The notes: generated from the letters alone by a model not told the origin. Shown: positions 1 to 6,472, counted from the stretch's first letter. The stretch: DNA of 7,070 bases from JBDRTU01 sp043823825 (GCA_043823825.1 JBDRTU010000053.1:1-7070), one strand, 5' to 3'. Numbers and translations: made by a program.

Positions 1-142
1 ACATCGAGTTCCTCGATCGTTGCTGGCTTGGAAAAGAGCTATCCCAGAATTCTTGCACTACTACAATACCGAGCGACCACATATGGGATTAAATATGAAA
101 ACGCCTCTAGAAGTGATGCGAAGCTATTGACCAGAAAACACA
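1..142 (+). mobile_element. Right end of an insertion sequence (left part outside window)
   Basis: The transposase tail implies that an insertion sequence ends shortly after position 130. Members of the IS3 and IS481 families usually have terminal inverted repeats beginning TG(T) and ending CA. Reading inward from position 142 the sequence is TGTGTTTTCTGG (reverse complement of 131-142), which fits such a terminus 12 bp after the stop codon. The exact end is an inference, because the matching left repeat and the target duplication are not visible. The 24 bp from 143 to 166 before the rseP stop are AT-rich and hold no visible terminator stem. Confidence 0.4.
2..130 (+). CDS. IS3/IS481-type transposase, C-terminal end (partial)
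   Basis: This is the last 42 codons of an open frame that enters from the left edge and ends in TGA at 128-130. The visible protein ends with YYNTERPHMGLNMKTPLEVM, which is the C-terminal signature of DDE integrase-core (rve) transposases of the IS3 and IS481 families. These enzymes cut and join DNA at the ends of their own insertion sequence. The catalytic DDE residues, or most of them, would lie upstream and outside the window, so neither completeness nor activity can be judged. The frame is on the plus strand, convergent with rseP, and is the only gene here ending in TGA. IS3 versus IS481 cannot be decided from this tail. The transposase identity itself is fairly sure because of the NTERPH...G...KTP pattern. 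Confidence 0.85.
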   Translation, partial: HRVPRSLLAWKRAIPEFLHYYNTERPHMGLNMKTPLEVMRSY

Positions 143-166
143 TTTAATATTATTTTATTCAAAAAT

Positions 167-1294
167 TTACGAACCAAAAAATTTAGTTAGGTTGCTGAAA
201 AAATCACCGCTAGCACGCATAATATCCTTGTAAGTTATCACTAACACCAACAACATCAACAAACCAAAGCCAAAAGTATGAATAATAGCTTCAATTTTTT
301 GATTGTTAGGTTTACGCCTGATCTTTTCTATAATCACAAACAACAAGCGGCCACCATCTAGCGCTGGGAACGGTAAAATATTGATAATCGCCAAATTTAC
401 TGATAAAAGAGCAGCAAACTGCAAAACATAAATCCAACCTAAATTAACAACTTGCCCAGTTAGTACCGCTATTCCCACTGGTCCTGCTACTTCAATGCCA
501 GCTTTTTGCTCAGTAATTAAATTTTTAATCACTGTGCCAAAACCAACCACTGTGTCATAAAACAAAAAACCAGTGGCTTTAGCTCCCATCCAAATTGATT
601 GATACCATGGGTAAGCAATTATTCCGCTTTGGATTAAGGTAACGCCAATTACGGCTCTGCCACCTGATTGATCTATTACTTGTGGCGCAACCTCTACTAC
701 TTTTCCATCTTCTAATTCACCCTGACCAATACCAACTATCTTAACTAACATTATCACATTCTCGTGAGATGCTATATAATCTTGCATAACCTCTAAATTA
801 TTAAAAGTCTCTCCATCAATATTAACAACTGTATCACCAATTTTAATACCTGCCTGTGCTGCTGGCGAATCAGGCAAAACATTGAATATTTGTATTTTGA
901 CGTCTCGCGCTTGGGTTAAATTATTTTGATCAACAATTGTCGGCAAACCAGAAGTAAAGCCTATTGTTAGCAGGAAAAAAGCCAGCACTATATTCATACT
1001 AACTCCAGCCACTAAAATTATTGATCGCTTCCAAGCTTTTTGCGAAGCAAAACTATCAGGGTCGCCTCTTGATTCGCCGCTTTCGCCCTTTAATTTAACA
1101 AACCCACCGAGCGGCAGCAGATTAATAGAATAAACCGTATCTCTACGTTTAAACCTGAATAAACGAGGAGGAAAACCAATACCAAATTCTTGCACATTAA
1201 CCCCTAGTTTGCGTGCAGTATAAAAATGACCCAACTCGTGGGCCAATACTAGTAAAGCTAAAATGGCAATGAAAACTATAATGGCGATAAACAT
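167..1294 (-). CDS. rseP: RseP-like site-2 (M50) intramembrane zinc metalloprotease
   Basis: This membrane protease cleaves transmembrane segments, classically those of anti-sigma factors and remnant signal peptides. Counted from the preferred start (375 aa), transmembrane segment 1 carries the zinc-binding HELGH at residues 19-23. A second helix lies near 95-115. A PDZ domain lies near 135-205 and includes LPDSPAAQAGIKIGD. The family's GPVGIA segment is at about 271-276. A third helix ends in LPFPALDGG (about 307-315), whose Asp is the third zinc ligand, and a last helix is near 338-355. All catalytic elements are present and the length is normal. An upstream in-frame GTG at 1303 would add MII, but the ATG at 1294 has a GAG eight bases upstream and is preferred. 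The gene follows frr by 81 bp. frr and rseP belong to a widely shared neighbourhood, but uppS, cdsA and dxr, often found between them, are absent here. The gene converges on the IS end. Confidence 0.93.
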   Translation of the reverse strand: MFIAIIVFIAILALLVLAHELGHFYTARKLGVNVQEFGIGFPPRLFRFKRRDTVYSINLLPLGGFVKLKGESGESRGDPDSFASQKAWKRSIILVAGVSMNIVLAFFLLTIGFTSGLPTIVDQNNLTQARDVKIQIFNVLPDSPAAQAGIKIGDTVVNIDGETFNNLEVMQDYIASHENVIMLVKIVGIGQGELEDGKVVEVAPQVIDQSGGRAVIGVTLIQSGIIAYPWYQSIWMGAKATGFLFYDTVVGFGTVIKNLITEQKAGIEVAGPVGIAVLTGQVVNLGWIYVLQFAALLSVNLAIINILPFPALDGGRLLFVIIEKIRRKPNNQKIEAIIHTFGFGLLMLLVLVITYKDIMRASGDFFSNLTKFFGS

Positions 1295-1375
1295 AATAAT
1301 CACTCAAACATTGAAACACTTTAATACTAGAACATTAATTTGCTATCTTAATTAAATGCTATAGTGCTAAAGTGG

Positions 1376-1930
1376 CTAAATTGTCATAATTTCTTTTTCT
1401 TTGGCTTCACCTAAATTTTTAATTTCTTCATTAAACTGATCAACCTGTTTTTGTAACTCTTTTTGACTGGCAAATAATTCATCTTCTGAAATTTCGCCTT
1501 CTTTTTCCTGCTTTTTTAAGTTACGATTAAAATCTTCCCTAATATTACGAATTTGAACACGTGCTTGCTCCAACATGCCAGTCATAATTTTAATTAACTC
1601 TTTACGCCGCTCTTCATTAAGGCTTGGTATATTTACCCGTAATAATTTACCATCTATAGTTGGCGTTACTCCTAAATTGGAGTTAGTAATAGCTTTTTCC
1701 ACTTCTTTAACAATATTAGGGTCCCAAGGCTGAATAACAATTTGCCGTACTTCAGGTACGGTAATAGACGCCAATTCAATTAATGGTGATTTAGTACCAT
1801 AAGCTTCTACCTCTAACCGCTCAACTAATGCAGGGTTAGCCCGGCCAGTACGAAGTTGGTTGAGCTCTTGTTTTAAATGCTCAATCGCTTTAACAAACTT
1901 TTCTTTAATGGCTACTAAACTATTATTCAT
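1376..1930 (-). CDS. frr: Ribosome recycling factor
   Basis: This factor acts with EF-G after termination to split the post-termination ribosome into subunits, releasing mRNA and tRNA. At 184 aa it matches the usual length of about 185. The N-terminal helix leads into LRTGRANP at residues 26-33. Domain II follows, with the ITVPE and IQPWD blocks (56-70). The hinge and helical part has LRVNIPSLNEERRKEL at 97-112, RNIREDFN at 128-135 and GEISEDE at 145-151, and the C-terminal helix ends in KEIMTI. All are family hallmarks. The start ATG overlaps the stop of the upstream lipoprotein gene by one base (TAATG). Only an A-rich, purine-poor-in-G leader precedes it, with no clear Shine-Dalgarno sequence, so translation probably depends on re-initiation or coupling. 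The stop is TAG. Identification is secure. Confidence 0.97.
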   Translation of the reverse strand: MNNSLVAIKEKFVKAIEHLKQELNQLRTGRANPALVERLEVEAYGTKSPLIELASITVPEVRQIVIQPWDPNIVKEVEKAITNSNLGVTPTIDGKLLRVNIPSLNEERRKELIKIMTGMLEQARVQIRNIREDFNRNLKKQEKEGEISEDELFASQKELQKQVDQFNEEIKNLGEAKEKEIMTI

Positions 1931-2970
1931 TATTTTTTTACTTTTACTACGCCTAGATACATAATATTAGGATCTTCGGGATTAATCGTCAAGGCAGTAG
2001 TAGCCCGACCAGAGGGTGACCGGTTAATTACCCAGGTTTTACCACCATCACTAGTATAGTAAATAAGCGTATTAATAGCATAATAAATTTCCTGATTATT
2101 TTGTGGATTTACACTTAGCATGCTAATTCCAACTGAACTGGGAGGCGTTACTAGCTCAATATTATCCCAATTCTGGCCACCATTTACTGATTGGAATAAA
2201 CCGTAGGAGGTAGCATACAATAGTCCATCACTCAGCCCTGGTATAAATACCATTTTTTTGTACGAGCCAGCTCTTTTAACTACTTCTTCTAATGAGGGTT
2301 GCAAGTCTGTCCAAGTTACACCCCTATCAATACTACGCCATAAACCGCGCGATGGCATAGCAGCATAAATAATAGCCGTGTTATTAGGATTCAAGTACAA
2401 GCGCGATATCTCTTTACTGAAACGATAAATGGCTTGCCAGCTAGTGCCGGCATCAGAACTTTTAAGCAGCGTACCCTTAGATGTTACTGCATAGAGAACC
2501 TGTGGATTAGCAAAATCTATTACAATATCGTTTAACCCTGTCTCTGGTGTGGCTTCAATATAAACTTGTTGCCAATTTTGGGCACCATCTAAAGTGCGAT
2601 AAATCTTGTTGCCGGAAACTACATAAATAATATCCTTCTTAGTTGGATGTAAGGTAATTGCATTAGCACCAACAGGAAAAATCTGCTCCCATTGCTCTGC
2701 CTCATTGGCACTTACAAAAACTCCGCTCTGACTTGATAACAAATACACCACCCGATTATCTAAGGGCGAAAAGAGTATGTCGTTAACATTAATATTGCCA
2801 ACAGTTACATCTTGTTTTTTACCTTTACTTATAAAAACTTTTTGTTCCCAAGCAACTCCCTTATCAAGTGATCGATAAATACCGCCATCAGTGGAGCCAC
2901 CACCTATTTTCAAAGAACAACCAGTTAAAACAACTACTGACAGCAATAATAAGATGGGTAATTTTTTCAT
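1930..2970 (-). CDS. Lipoprotein with seven Asp-box (BNR) repeats, beta-propeller, function unknown
   Basis: The 346-aa protein starts with a lipoprotein signal peptide: MKK, a hydrophobic stretch, then the lipobox LTGC with the acylated Cys at residue 18. It is therefore probably anchored on the outer face of the cytoplasmic membrane. The rest carries Asp-box motifs (S-x-D-x-G-x-x-W type) at about 34-41, 87-94 (degenerate, SANEAEQW), 126-133, 171-178, 213-220, 261-268 and 306-313. They are spaced 39-53 residues apart, one per propeller blade, so a seven-bladed fold is likely. The family resembles Ycf48/photosystem-II-assembly-like and sortilin-type propellers, but no enzyme activity can be inferred, since Asp boxes are structural. 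The gene lies 13 bp after holB, and its TAA overlaps the frr start, so it is expressed with both. A BNR-type hydrolase such as a sialidase is an unlikely alternative, because no catalytic signature is visible. Confidence 0.85.
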   Translation of the reverse strand: MKKLPILLLLSVVVLTGCSLKIGGGSTDGGIYRSLDKGVAWEQKVFISKGKKQDVTVGNINVNDILFSPLDNRVVYLLSSQSGVFVSANEAEQWEQIFPVGANAITLHPTKKDIIYVVSGNKIYRTLDGAQNWQQVYIEATPETGLNDIVIDFANPQVLYAVTSKGTLLKSSDAGTSWQAIYRFSKEISRLYLNPNNTAIIYAAMPSRGLWRSIDRGVTWTDLQPSLEEVVKRAGSYKKMVFIPGLSDGLLYATSYGLFQSVNGGQNWDNIELVTPPSSVGISMLSVNPQNNQEIYYAINTLIYYTSDGGKTWVINRSPSGRATTALTINPEDPNIMYLGVVKVKK

Positions 2971-2983
2971 AAATTCGCAATAT

Positions 2984-3991
2984 TTAATTTACCTTATTTT
3001 GATTAAAACCCAAAGCGCTAATTAGTACCCACTCTAAAGTTAATTTAACATTAGCATTAGACTGTAATTTTATTAAAGCCTGCCGTATCACCTTCATTAA
3101 AGCCAATAAATTATTACTAGATAACTCACCACTTAAACTCTGCAGTTTAGCTAACAAAACATAATATACTACTCTGGCGGTTTGGCCATACTTACATAAT
3201 AGCAAATCTCGCGTAACTTCCAACCAAATACTTAAAATATTGATTCCTCGATTCTGTAGATCAATCATTTTGTTGTCGGTCGCACTTTCTTTAGATAATT
3301 TCTTACTTACCAACTCATTTTTAAGCCAGCTGTTAATTTCTTTAGCTTTCTTAGACTCTATAAAAGTGACAAATAGGTGAGCTTGTTTAACCCTTTGCTT
3401 TAAAATCTCCGGATTAGTTGCCAAGCGCAAAGCACGGCCCGGACAACCTTGACTTAAGTGAATTATCGATACCAAGTCATCTTTGACGCTTACTTGTCCC
3501 TTTAGCCAGGGCTGCAATTCTTGTTGATTCACTGGCGATAAATTTATTTGTTGGCAACGAGAAACTATTGTTGGTAATAATCGGTAGGGCTGACTAGAAA
3601 TTAAAATAATCATTGCTCTGCCTAAAGGCTCTTCTAAGGTTTTTAATAAAGCGTTACTCGCTTCTTCACTTAACCGCTCAGCTTCCTCAATGATTACAAC
3701 CCGATACTGCCCAAACCAGGAAGCTAATTTTAAGAATTCAGTCACTGATCTGATTTGCTCAATAGTAATATCTTTCTTATCTTCCAATAAACTAAGCCAT
3801 AGGATATCCGGGCTATTTAGGTCTACTGTCTCCCCTTTTGATTGATTCAGTTTTGCAATAAAAAAATTTACTAGCGTGGCTTTTCCTACCCCCATGGGAC
3901 CGGAAAATAAATAAGCATGAGCTAAATTCTGCTCTTTAATGCTCCTTAATAAATAATCTTGAGCTAGTTGATGACCAATTATTTGTCCCAT
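2984..3991 (-). CDS. holB: DNA polymerase III delta' subunit (clamp-loader AAA+ protein)
   Basis: This 335-aa clamp-loader component works with DnaX and HolA to load the sliding clamp at primer-template junctions. Visible motifs are the N-terminal IIGHQLAQDYL and AHAYLFSGP, then a P-loop GPMGVGKAT (31-39). A Walker B-like strand VVIIEEAERL is at 98-107, NALLKTLEEP at 113-122, the SRC motif (144-146) typical of delta' and DnaX, and GCPGRAL at 182-188. A C-terminal collar domain ends with NANVKLTLEWVL (312-323). The four-Cys zinc module usually found after the P-loop is missing: only Cys146, Cys183 and Cys266 occur, and the stretch from 40 to 66 is short. Acidic residues EEAE replace the DExx box, consistent with a delta' rather than an active DnaX ATPase. 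The gene starts 11 bp after the glycosyltransferase stop with no clear ribosome binding site. A DnaX-like paralogue is less likely given length and motifs. Confidence 0.93.
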   Translation of the reverse strand: MGQIIGHQLAQDYLLRSIKEQNLAHAYLFSGPMGVGKATLVNFFIAKLNQSKGETVDLNSPDILWLSLLEDKKDITIEQIRSVTEFLKLASWFGQYRVVIIEEAERLSEEASNALLKTLEEPLGRAMIILISSQPYRLLPTIVSRCQQINLSPVNQQELQPWLKGQVSVKDDLVSIIHLSQGCPGRALRLATNPEILKQRVKQAHLFVTFIESKKAKEINSWLKNELVSKKLSKESATDNKMIDLQNRGINILSIWLEVTRDLLLCKYGQTARVVYYVLLAKLQSLSGELSSNNLLALMKVIRQALIKLQSNANVKLTLEWVLISALGFNQNKVN

Positions 3992-4002
3992 ATAAATTTT
4001 TG

Positions 4003-5139
4003 CTAGTCATCTGGTAATAAACTGCCAGTCGGAACTCTTAATCTATCACTGGGTGATGACATAATTAACTTTAACACTTGCCAAGTGGCAACAGCAGTGG
4101 CCTGCCAAGAAAACAATAACAGCCGTTTGTTACCCAATGTTACCAAGTGTTTCTGTAAATTAACATCTGCCAATAACTTCTGCATGGCCTGTCGCCAGGA
4201 ATCAGCATCGTCTCCATTAACCAGTATCCCTGCCTCTCCCACTACCTCTAGCAAAGCCCCGCTGGCAGCTGCCACTACTGGCAGCTGATGAGCCCAAGCG
4301 TCCAACACAGGTAAACCAAATCCCTCATATTTGCCGGGGAACAATAGAGCAATACAACGGCCTAAATATTCTGACACTTTCTGCTCGCTCTGCCATGGTA
4401 ATCTAATAACTTTGCCGTTTAAATCACTTTTACCTAGACGTCTAATTATTTTATCACTTCCTACACCGGTTGGGCCAATAAGCAGCAGTTTTGTCTCTTC
4501 GGATGGATTATTTATTAATAACCTGGCAAAAGCCTCTAAAATTACCAGCAAATTCTTCTTGTTTTCCACTCTACCCAGGCAAATAAAATAGTTTTTGGTT
4601 CCTCCGGGAGCCTGTTGTGGTTTGATAGTCGGCCCTAGGTAAGTTACAAAAATTTTATTTGATAAATCCGAATAATGCCGCTCCAACTCAATTTTACAGT
4701 ATTGAGAAATAGTAATAATTGCAGTGGCGTGTCGCGCTATCCAACCAGTGGCTAACCTTAAATAACTACGACTGTGCCAACTATAGGAAGCGGGCGACTT
4801 TAACCAACTAATATCATGAATAGTGACCACTGTTTTGCCGCGATATAAAAAAGGCAAAATGTGAGAAGGAATAAATAGAATATCGGGCTTATCTTTACGA
4901 ACCTCTAAAACTAAACGCAACTGGCTCCAAAAATATTTTAAAGGCCAAGCTAAAACTTTATTCTGCCAATTAACCGGCAATCCCTCTAAAATACCAGCAA
5001 CTGGAATGCGAGAATATAAAATCACTTTTTCGCCGGGCGGAATTACTTTTTTTAAATGCTGAATCAAATAATAACTATAATACTCAACACCAGTTTTCTG
5101 GTGCGGTTCTAATCGTGAAGCATCAATAGCAACTACCAT
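4003..5139 (-). CDS. GT4-family glycosyltransferase (GT-B fold)
   Basis: This probably transfers a sugar from a nucleotide-sugar donor to an envelope glycan or lipid acceptor; donor and acceptor cannot be told from sequence. With the preferred start it has 378 aa. The N-terminal acceptor half begins VVAIDASRLEPHQKTGVEYY and has TVVTIHDISWL near 103-113. The C-terminal donor half has YFICLGRVENKKN (184-196), LLLIGP, and EGFGLPVLDAW (272-282). The second acidic residue of the family's E-x7-E motif is Asp here, a mild change. Helices near the end are followed by a short polar tail (RVPTGSLLPDD). An in-frame TTG at 5148 would add three residues, but the AGGA about 11 bases before the ATG at 5139 favours the ATG. 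The gene lies 138 bp after mreB and 11 bp before holB, suggesting co-transcription, and envelope assembly would fit mreB. The stop is TAG. Confidence 0.9.
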   Translation of the reverse strand: MVVAIDASRLEPHQKTGVEYYSYYLIQHLKKVIPPGEKVILYSRIPVAGILEGLPVNWQNKVLAWPLKYFWSQLRLVLEVRKDKPDILFIPSHILPFLYRGKTVVTIHDISWLKSPASYSWHSRSYLRLATGWIARHATAIITISQYCKIELERHYSDLSNKIFVTYLGPTIKPQQAPGGTKNYFICLGRVENKKNLLVILEAFARLLINNPSEETKLLLIGPTGVGSDKIIRRLGKSDLNGKVIRLPWQSEQKVSEYLGRCIALLFPGKYEGFGLPVLDAWAHQLPVVAAASGALLEVVGEAGILVNGDDADSWRQAMQKLLADVNLQKHLVTLGNKRLLLFSWQATAVATWQVLKLIMSSPSDRLRVPTGSLLPDD

Positions 5140-5152
5140 AATAATCAAGATC

Positions 5153-5250
5153 CTAATTTCAAAATCCTAAATCCTAAATAATGTCAAAATACAAATTTCA
5201 AATATATCAAGGTTTTGAATTTCGGTCATTAGGATTTGTTTAGAAATTAG
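5153..5250. repeat. AT-rich imperfect inverted repeat of 'AAATCCTAA' units
   Basis: The 138-bp spacer between mreB and the glycosyltransferase is composed of degenerate repeats rather than coding DNA. On the plus strand CTAATTTC (5153-5160) pairs with GAAATTAG (5243-5250). AAATCCTAA (5169-5177) pairs with TTAGGATTT (5229-5237). TCAAAA (5184-5189) pairs with TTTTGA (5213-5218). Together these form a long interrupted stem. The heptad AATCCTA also occurs twice in tandem near 5163-5176, and related text (ATTGGGATTTAGAATTT) continues to about 5269. A weak minus-strand promoter can be proposed inside: ATGACC (5224-5229), 17 bp, TATATT (5201-5206). From memory, similar 'AAATCCTAAATCC' spacers recur in Patescibacteria genomes; that is recollection, not a search. 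It may be a dispersed repeat, an mRNA structure or both. Confidence 0.65.
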
Positions 5251-5277
5251 ATATTGGGATTTAGAATTTAAACTAGC

Positions 5278-6285
5278 TTACTTGGTTGAGAGTATACTCC
5301 GTTTATATGATTCCAGGTTATCTAGAGCAATTCCCGTACCTTTAGCCACACAAAGCAGTGCTTCATCAGCCACATAAGCCGCCACCCCAGTCGCTTGTGT
5401 AAATAACTTATCAATATTCCGTAAGATCGAAGTACCGCCAGCCAATATCATACCTTTATCAATTACATCAGCGGATAGTTCCGGTGGCGTCACTTGCAAA
5501 ACTGATTTAACAGCCTGAATAATACCTTCTAATTGTGCCTGAATAGCGTCGGTTACATCATCAGAGTTAACCGTAATAGTGCGCGGCAGACCAGTTACCA
5601 TATCACGTCCTCGTACATCCATGGCTAACTTTTGCTCCATATACAAGGCCGAACCAATTTTTATTTTTACCTCCTCAGCAGTACGTTCGCCAATAGCCAA
5701 CCCATATTTTTTCTTAATATAATCCATTAAAGCCGCATCTAACTTAGTGCCGCCAATACGAACCGATGTATTAGCCACAATACCACCCAAAGAAATCACT
5801 GCAACTTCACTAGTGCCGCCGCCCATATCAACAATCATATGACCAGAGGCCGAACCAATTGGTATATTAGCGCCAATAGCAGCCGCAATCGGCTCTTTAA
5901 TAATGTAAGCGGCTTTGGCACCAGCCGCAATAGTAGCATCTATTACCGCGCGGCGTTCCGTAGAAGATATACCAGCCGGCACAGCAATCATTACTTCTGG
6001 TTTAAAAAATCTAATACCACCTAAAGCTTTATTGATAAAATAACGAATCATTGCTTCGGTGGTGCGGTAGTCAGCAATCACTCCTTCTTTTAATGGTCGC
6101 GAGGCCACAATCGTATCAGGTGTACGCCCCAGCATTTCCTTGGCTTCATCCCCCACTGCTAAAACCTTATTGTCTGCTACAGAGATAGCAACTACTGAAG
6201 GTTCATTAATAACAATTCCCCGTCCAGGTAAATGAACAAGGGTATAGGTGGTGCCTAAATCAATGCCAATTTTTCTATTGAACAT
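5278..6285 (-). CDS. mreB: Rod-shape-determining actin homologue MreB
   Basis: This bacterial actin polymerises under the membrane and positions the cell-wall elongation machinery. At 335 aa it has the normal length. Actin-fold motifs appear in order: phosphate-1 loop GIDLGTTYTLV (7-17), NEPSVVAIS (27-35), VMIAVPAGISSTERRAV (98-114), KEPIAAAIGA with the putative catalytic Glu131, phosphate-2 loop IVDMGGGTSEVAV (151-163), RIGGTKLD (177-183 region), and the adenosine motif GMILAGGTSILRNID (278-292). Residue 14 of the phosphate-1 loop is Tyr, where MreB usually has Asn (GTANT/GTTNT). The TAT codon is one change from AAT. No mreC, mreD, rodA or PBP2 gene follows; the next gene is a glycosyltransferase. 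A strong promoter lies directly upstream and the 5' leader is very short without a Shine-Dalgarno sequence. A start other than this ATG is unlikely because of the position of the motifs. Confidence 0.96.
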   Translation of the reverse strand: MFNRKIGIDLGTTYTLVHLPGRGIVINEPSVVAISVADNKVLAVGDEAKEMLGRTPDTIVASRPLKEGVIADYRTTEAMIRYFINKALGGIRFFKPEVMIAVPAGISSTERRAVIDATIAAGAKAAYIIKEPIAAAIGANIPIGSASGHMIVDMGGGTSEVAVISLGGIVANTSVRIGGTKLDAALMDYIKKKYGLAIGERTAEEVKIKIGSALYMEQKLAMDVRGRDMVTGLPRTITVNSDDVTDAIQAQLEGIIQAVKSVLQVTPPELSADVIDKGMILAGGTSILRNIDKLFTQATGVAAYVADEALLCVAKGTGIALDNLESYKRSILSTK

Positions 6286-6303
6286 ATAAGTATACGCGGT
6301 TTG

Positions 6304-6332
6304 ATTTTAACTAAAAAAAAACAATCAGTCAA
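6304..6332 (-). promoter_or_regulatory. Sigma-70-type promoter of mreB
   Basis: On the minus strand, TTGACT (6327-6332) and TAAAAT (6304-6309) are spaced by exactly 17 bp, each five of six against consensus, with a T-rich spacer. Transcription would start near 6297, leaving a leader of only about 12 nt before the mreB ATG at 6285. No purine-rich ribosome binding site fits in it. It probably drives mreB and perhaps the whole downstream cluster. A second TATACT (6289-6294) sits too close to the ATG and lacks a -35. Confidence 0.75.
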
Positions 6333-6352
6333 TGCTTAAAAAATAACGTAAA

Positions 6353-6449
6353 AGACTGCCACACTGATCCCGATTAATATCGGGATTCGCTCGCAGTGAC
6401 AATATAAAAGTCATTGCGAGTCCTGATATCAATCAGGACGAAGCAATCT
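6353..6449. repeat. REPIN-like pair of inverted hairpin repeats (GTCATTGCGAG type)
   Basis: This 97-bp element between the NUDIX gene and the mreB promoter is built from two inverted half-units. The outer ends match: AGACTGC (6353-6359) against GCAATCT (6443-6449, reverse complement AGATTGC). The inner ends match at 10 of 11 positions: CTCGCAGTGAC (6390-6400) against GTCATTGCGAG (6410-6420), separated by a 9-nt loop. Each half contains its own perfect 8-bp, 4-nt-loop hairpin: ATCCCGAT/ATCGGGAT (6367-6386) and GTCCTGAT/ATCAGGAC (6420-6439). The hairpin stems differ between halves while the ends are conserved, as in palindromic dispersed repeats. The word GTCATTGCGAG...GAAGCAATCT is, from memory, a widespread repeat in several bacterial phyla. 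It may terminate NUDIX transcription, but no clean U-tract directly follows a stem. Confidence 0.8.
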
Positions 6450-6472
6450 ATGTGAGATTAATTTAACCACTA

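Noticed and set aside
128..130. TGA recoded as Gly (Gracilibacteria/Absconditabacteria code)
   Set aside because: All genes read at normal length under the standard bacterial code without internal TGA, and this TGA falls where transposases of this type normally end.
1295..1303. GTG at 1303 as the rseP start (three extra residues)
   Set aside because: No ribosome binding site at a suitable distance, whereas the ATG at 1294 has GAG eight bases upstream; still possible, difference MII only.
4085..4591. Plus-strand open frames at 4085-4288 and 4331-4591
   Set aside because: They lie entirely opposite the glycosyltransferase, which has full family motifs; their translations show no recognisable domain and look like antisense shadows.
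5140..5148. TTG at 5148 as the glycosyltransferase start
   Set aside because: AGGA is only two bases away from the TTG, too close; the ATG at 5139 fits better.
5182..5187. Perfect -35 hexamer TTGACA on the minus strand before the glycosyltransferase
   Set aside because: No -10-like hexamer lies 16-18 bp downstream; probably a by-product of the AT-rich repeat.
5839..6024. Plus-strand open frame opposite mreB
   Set aside because: Low-complexity Arg/Ser/Asn-rich translation inside a well-identified mreB gene; no start context or family.
6367..6439. The two 8-bp hairpins as rho-independent terminators
   Set aside because: Stems are clear but neither is directly followed by a run of T on either strand; the shared ends fit a dispersed repeat better.
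6353..6449. CRISPR array
   Set aside because: Only two inverted half-units are present, with no regularly spaced direct repeats or spacers.
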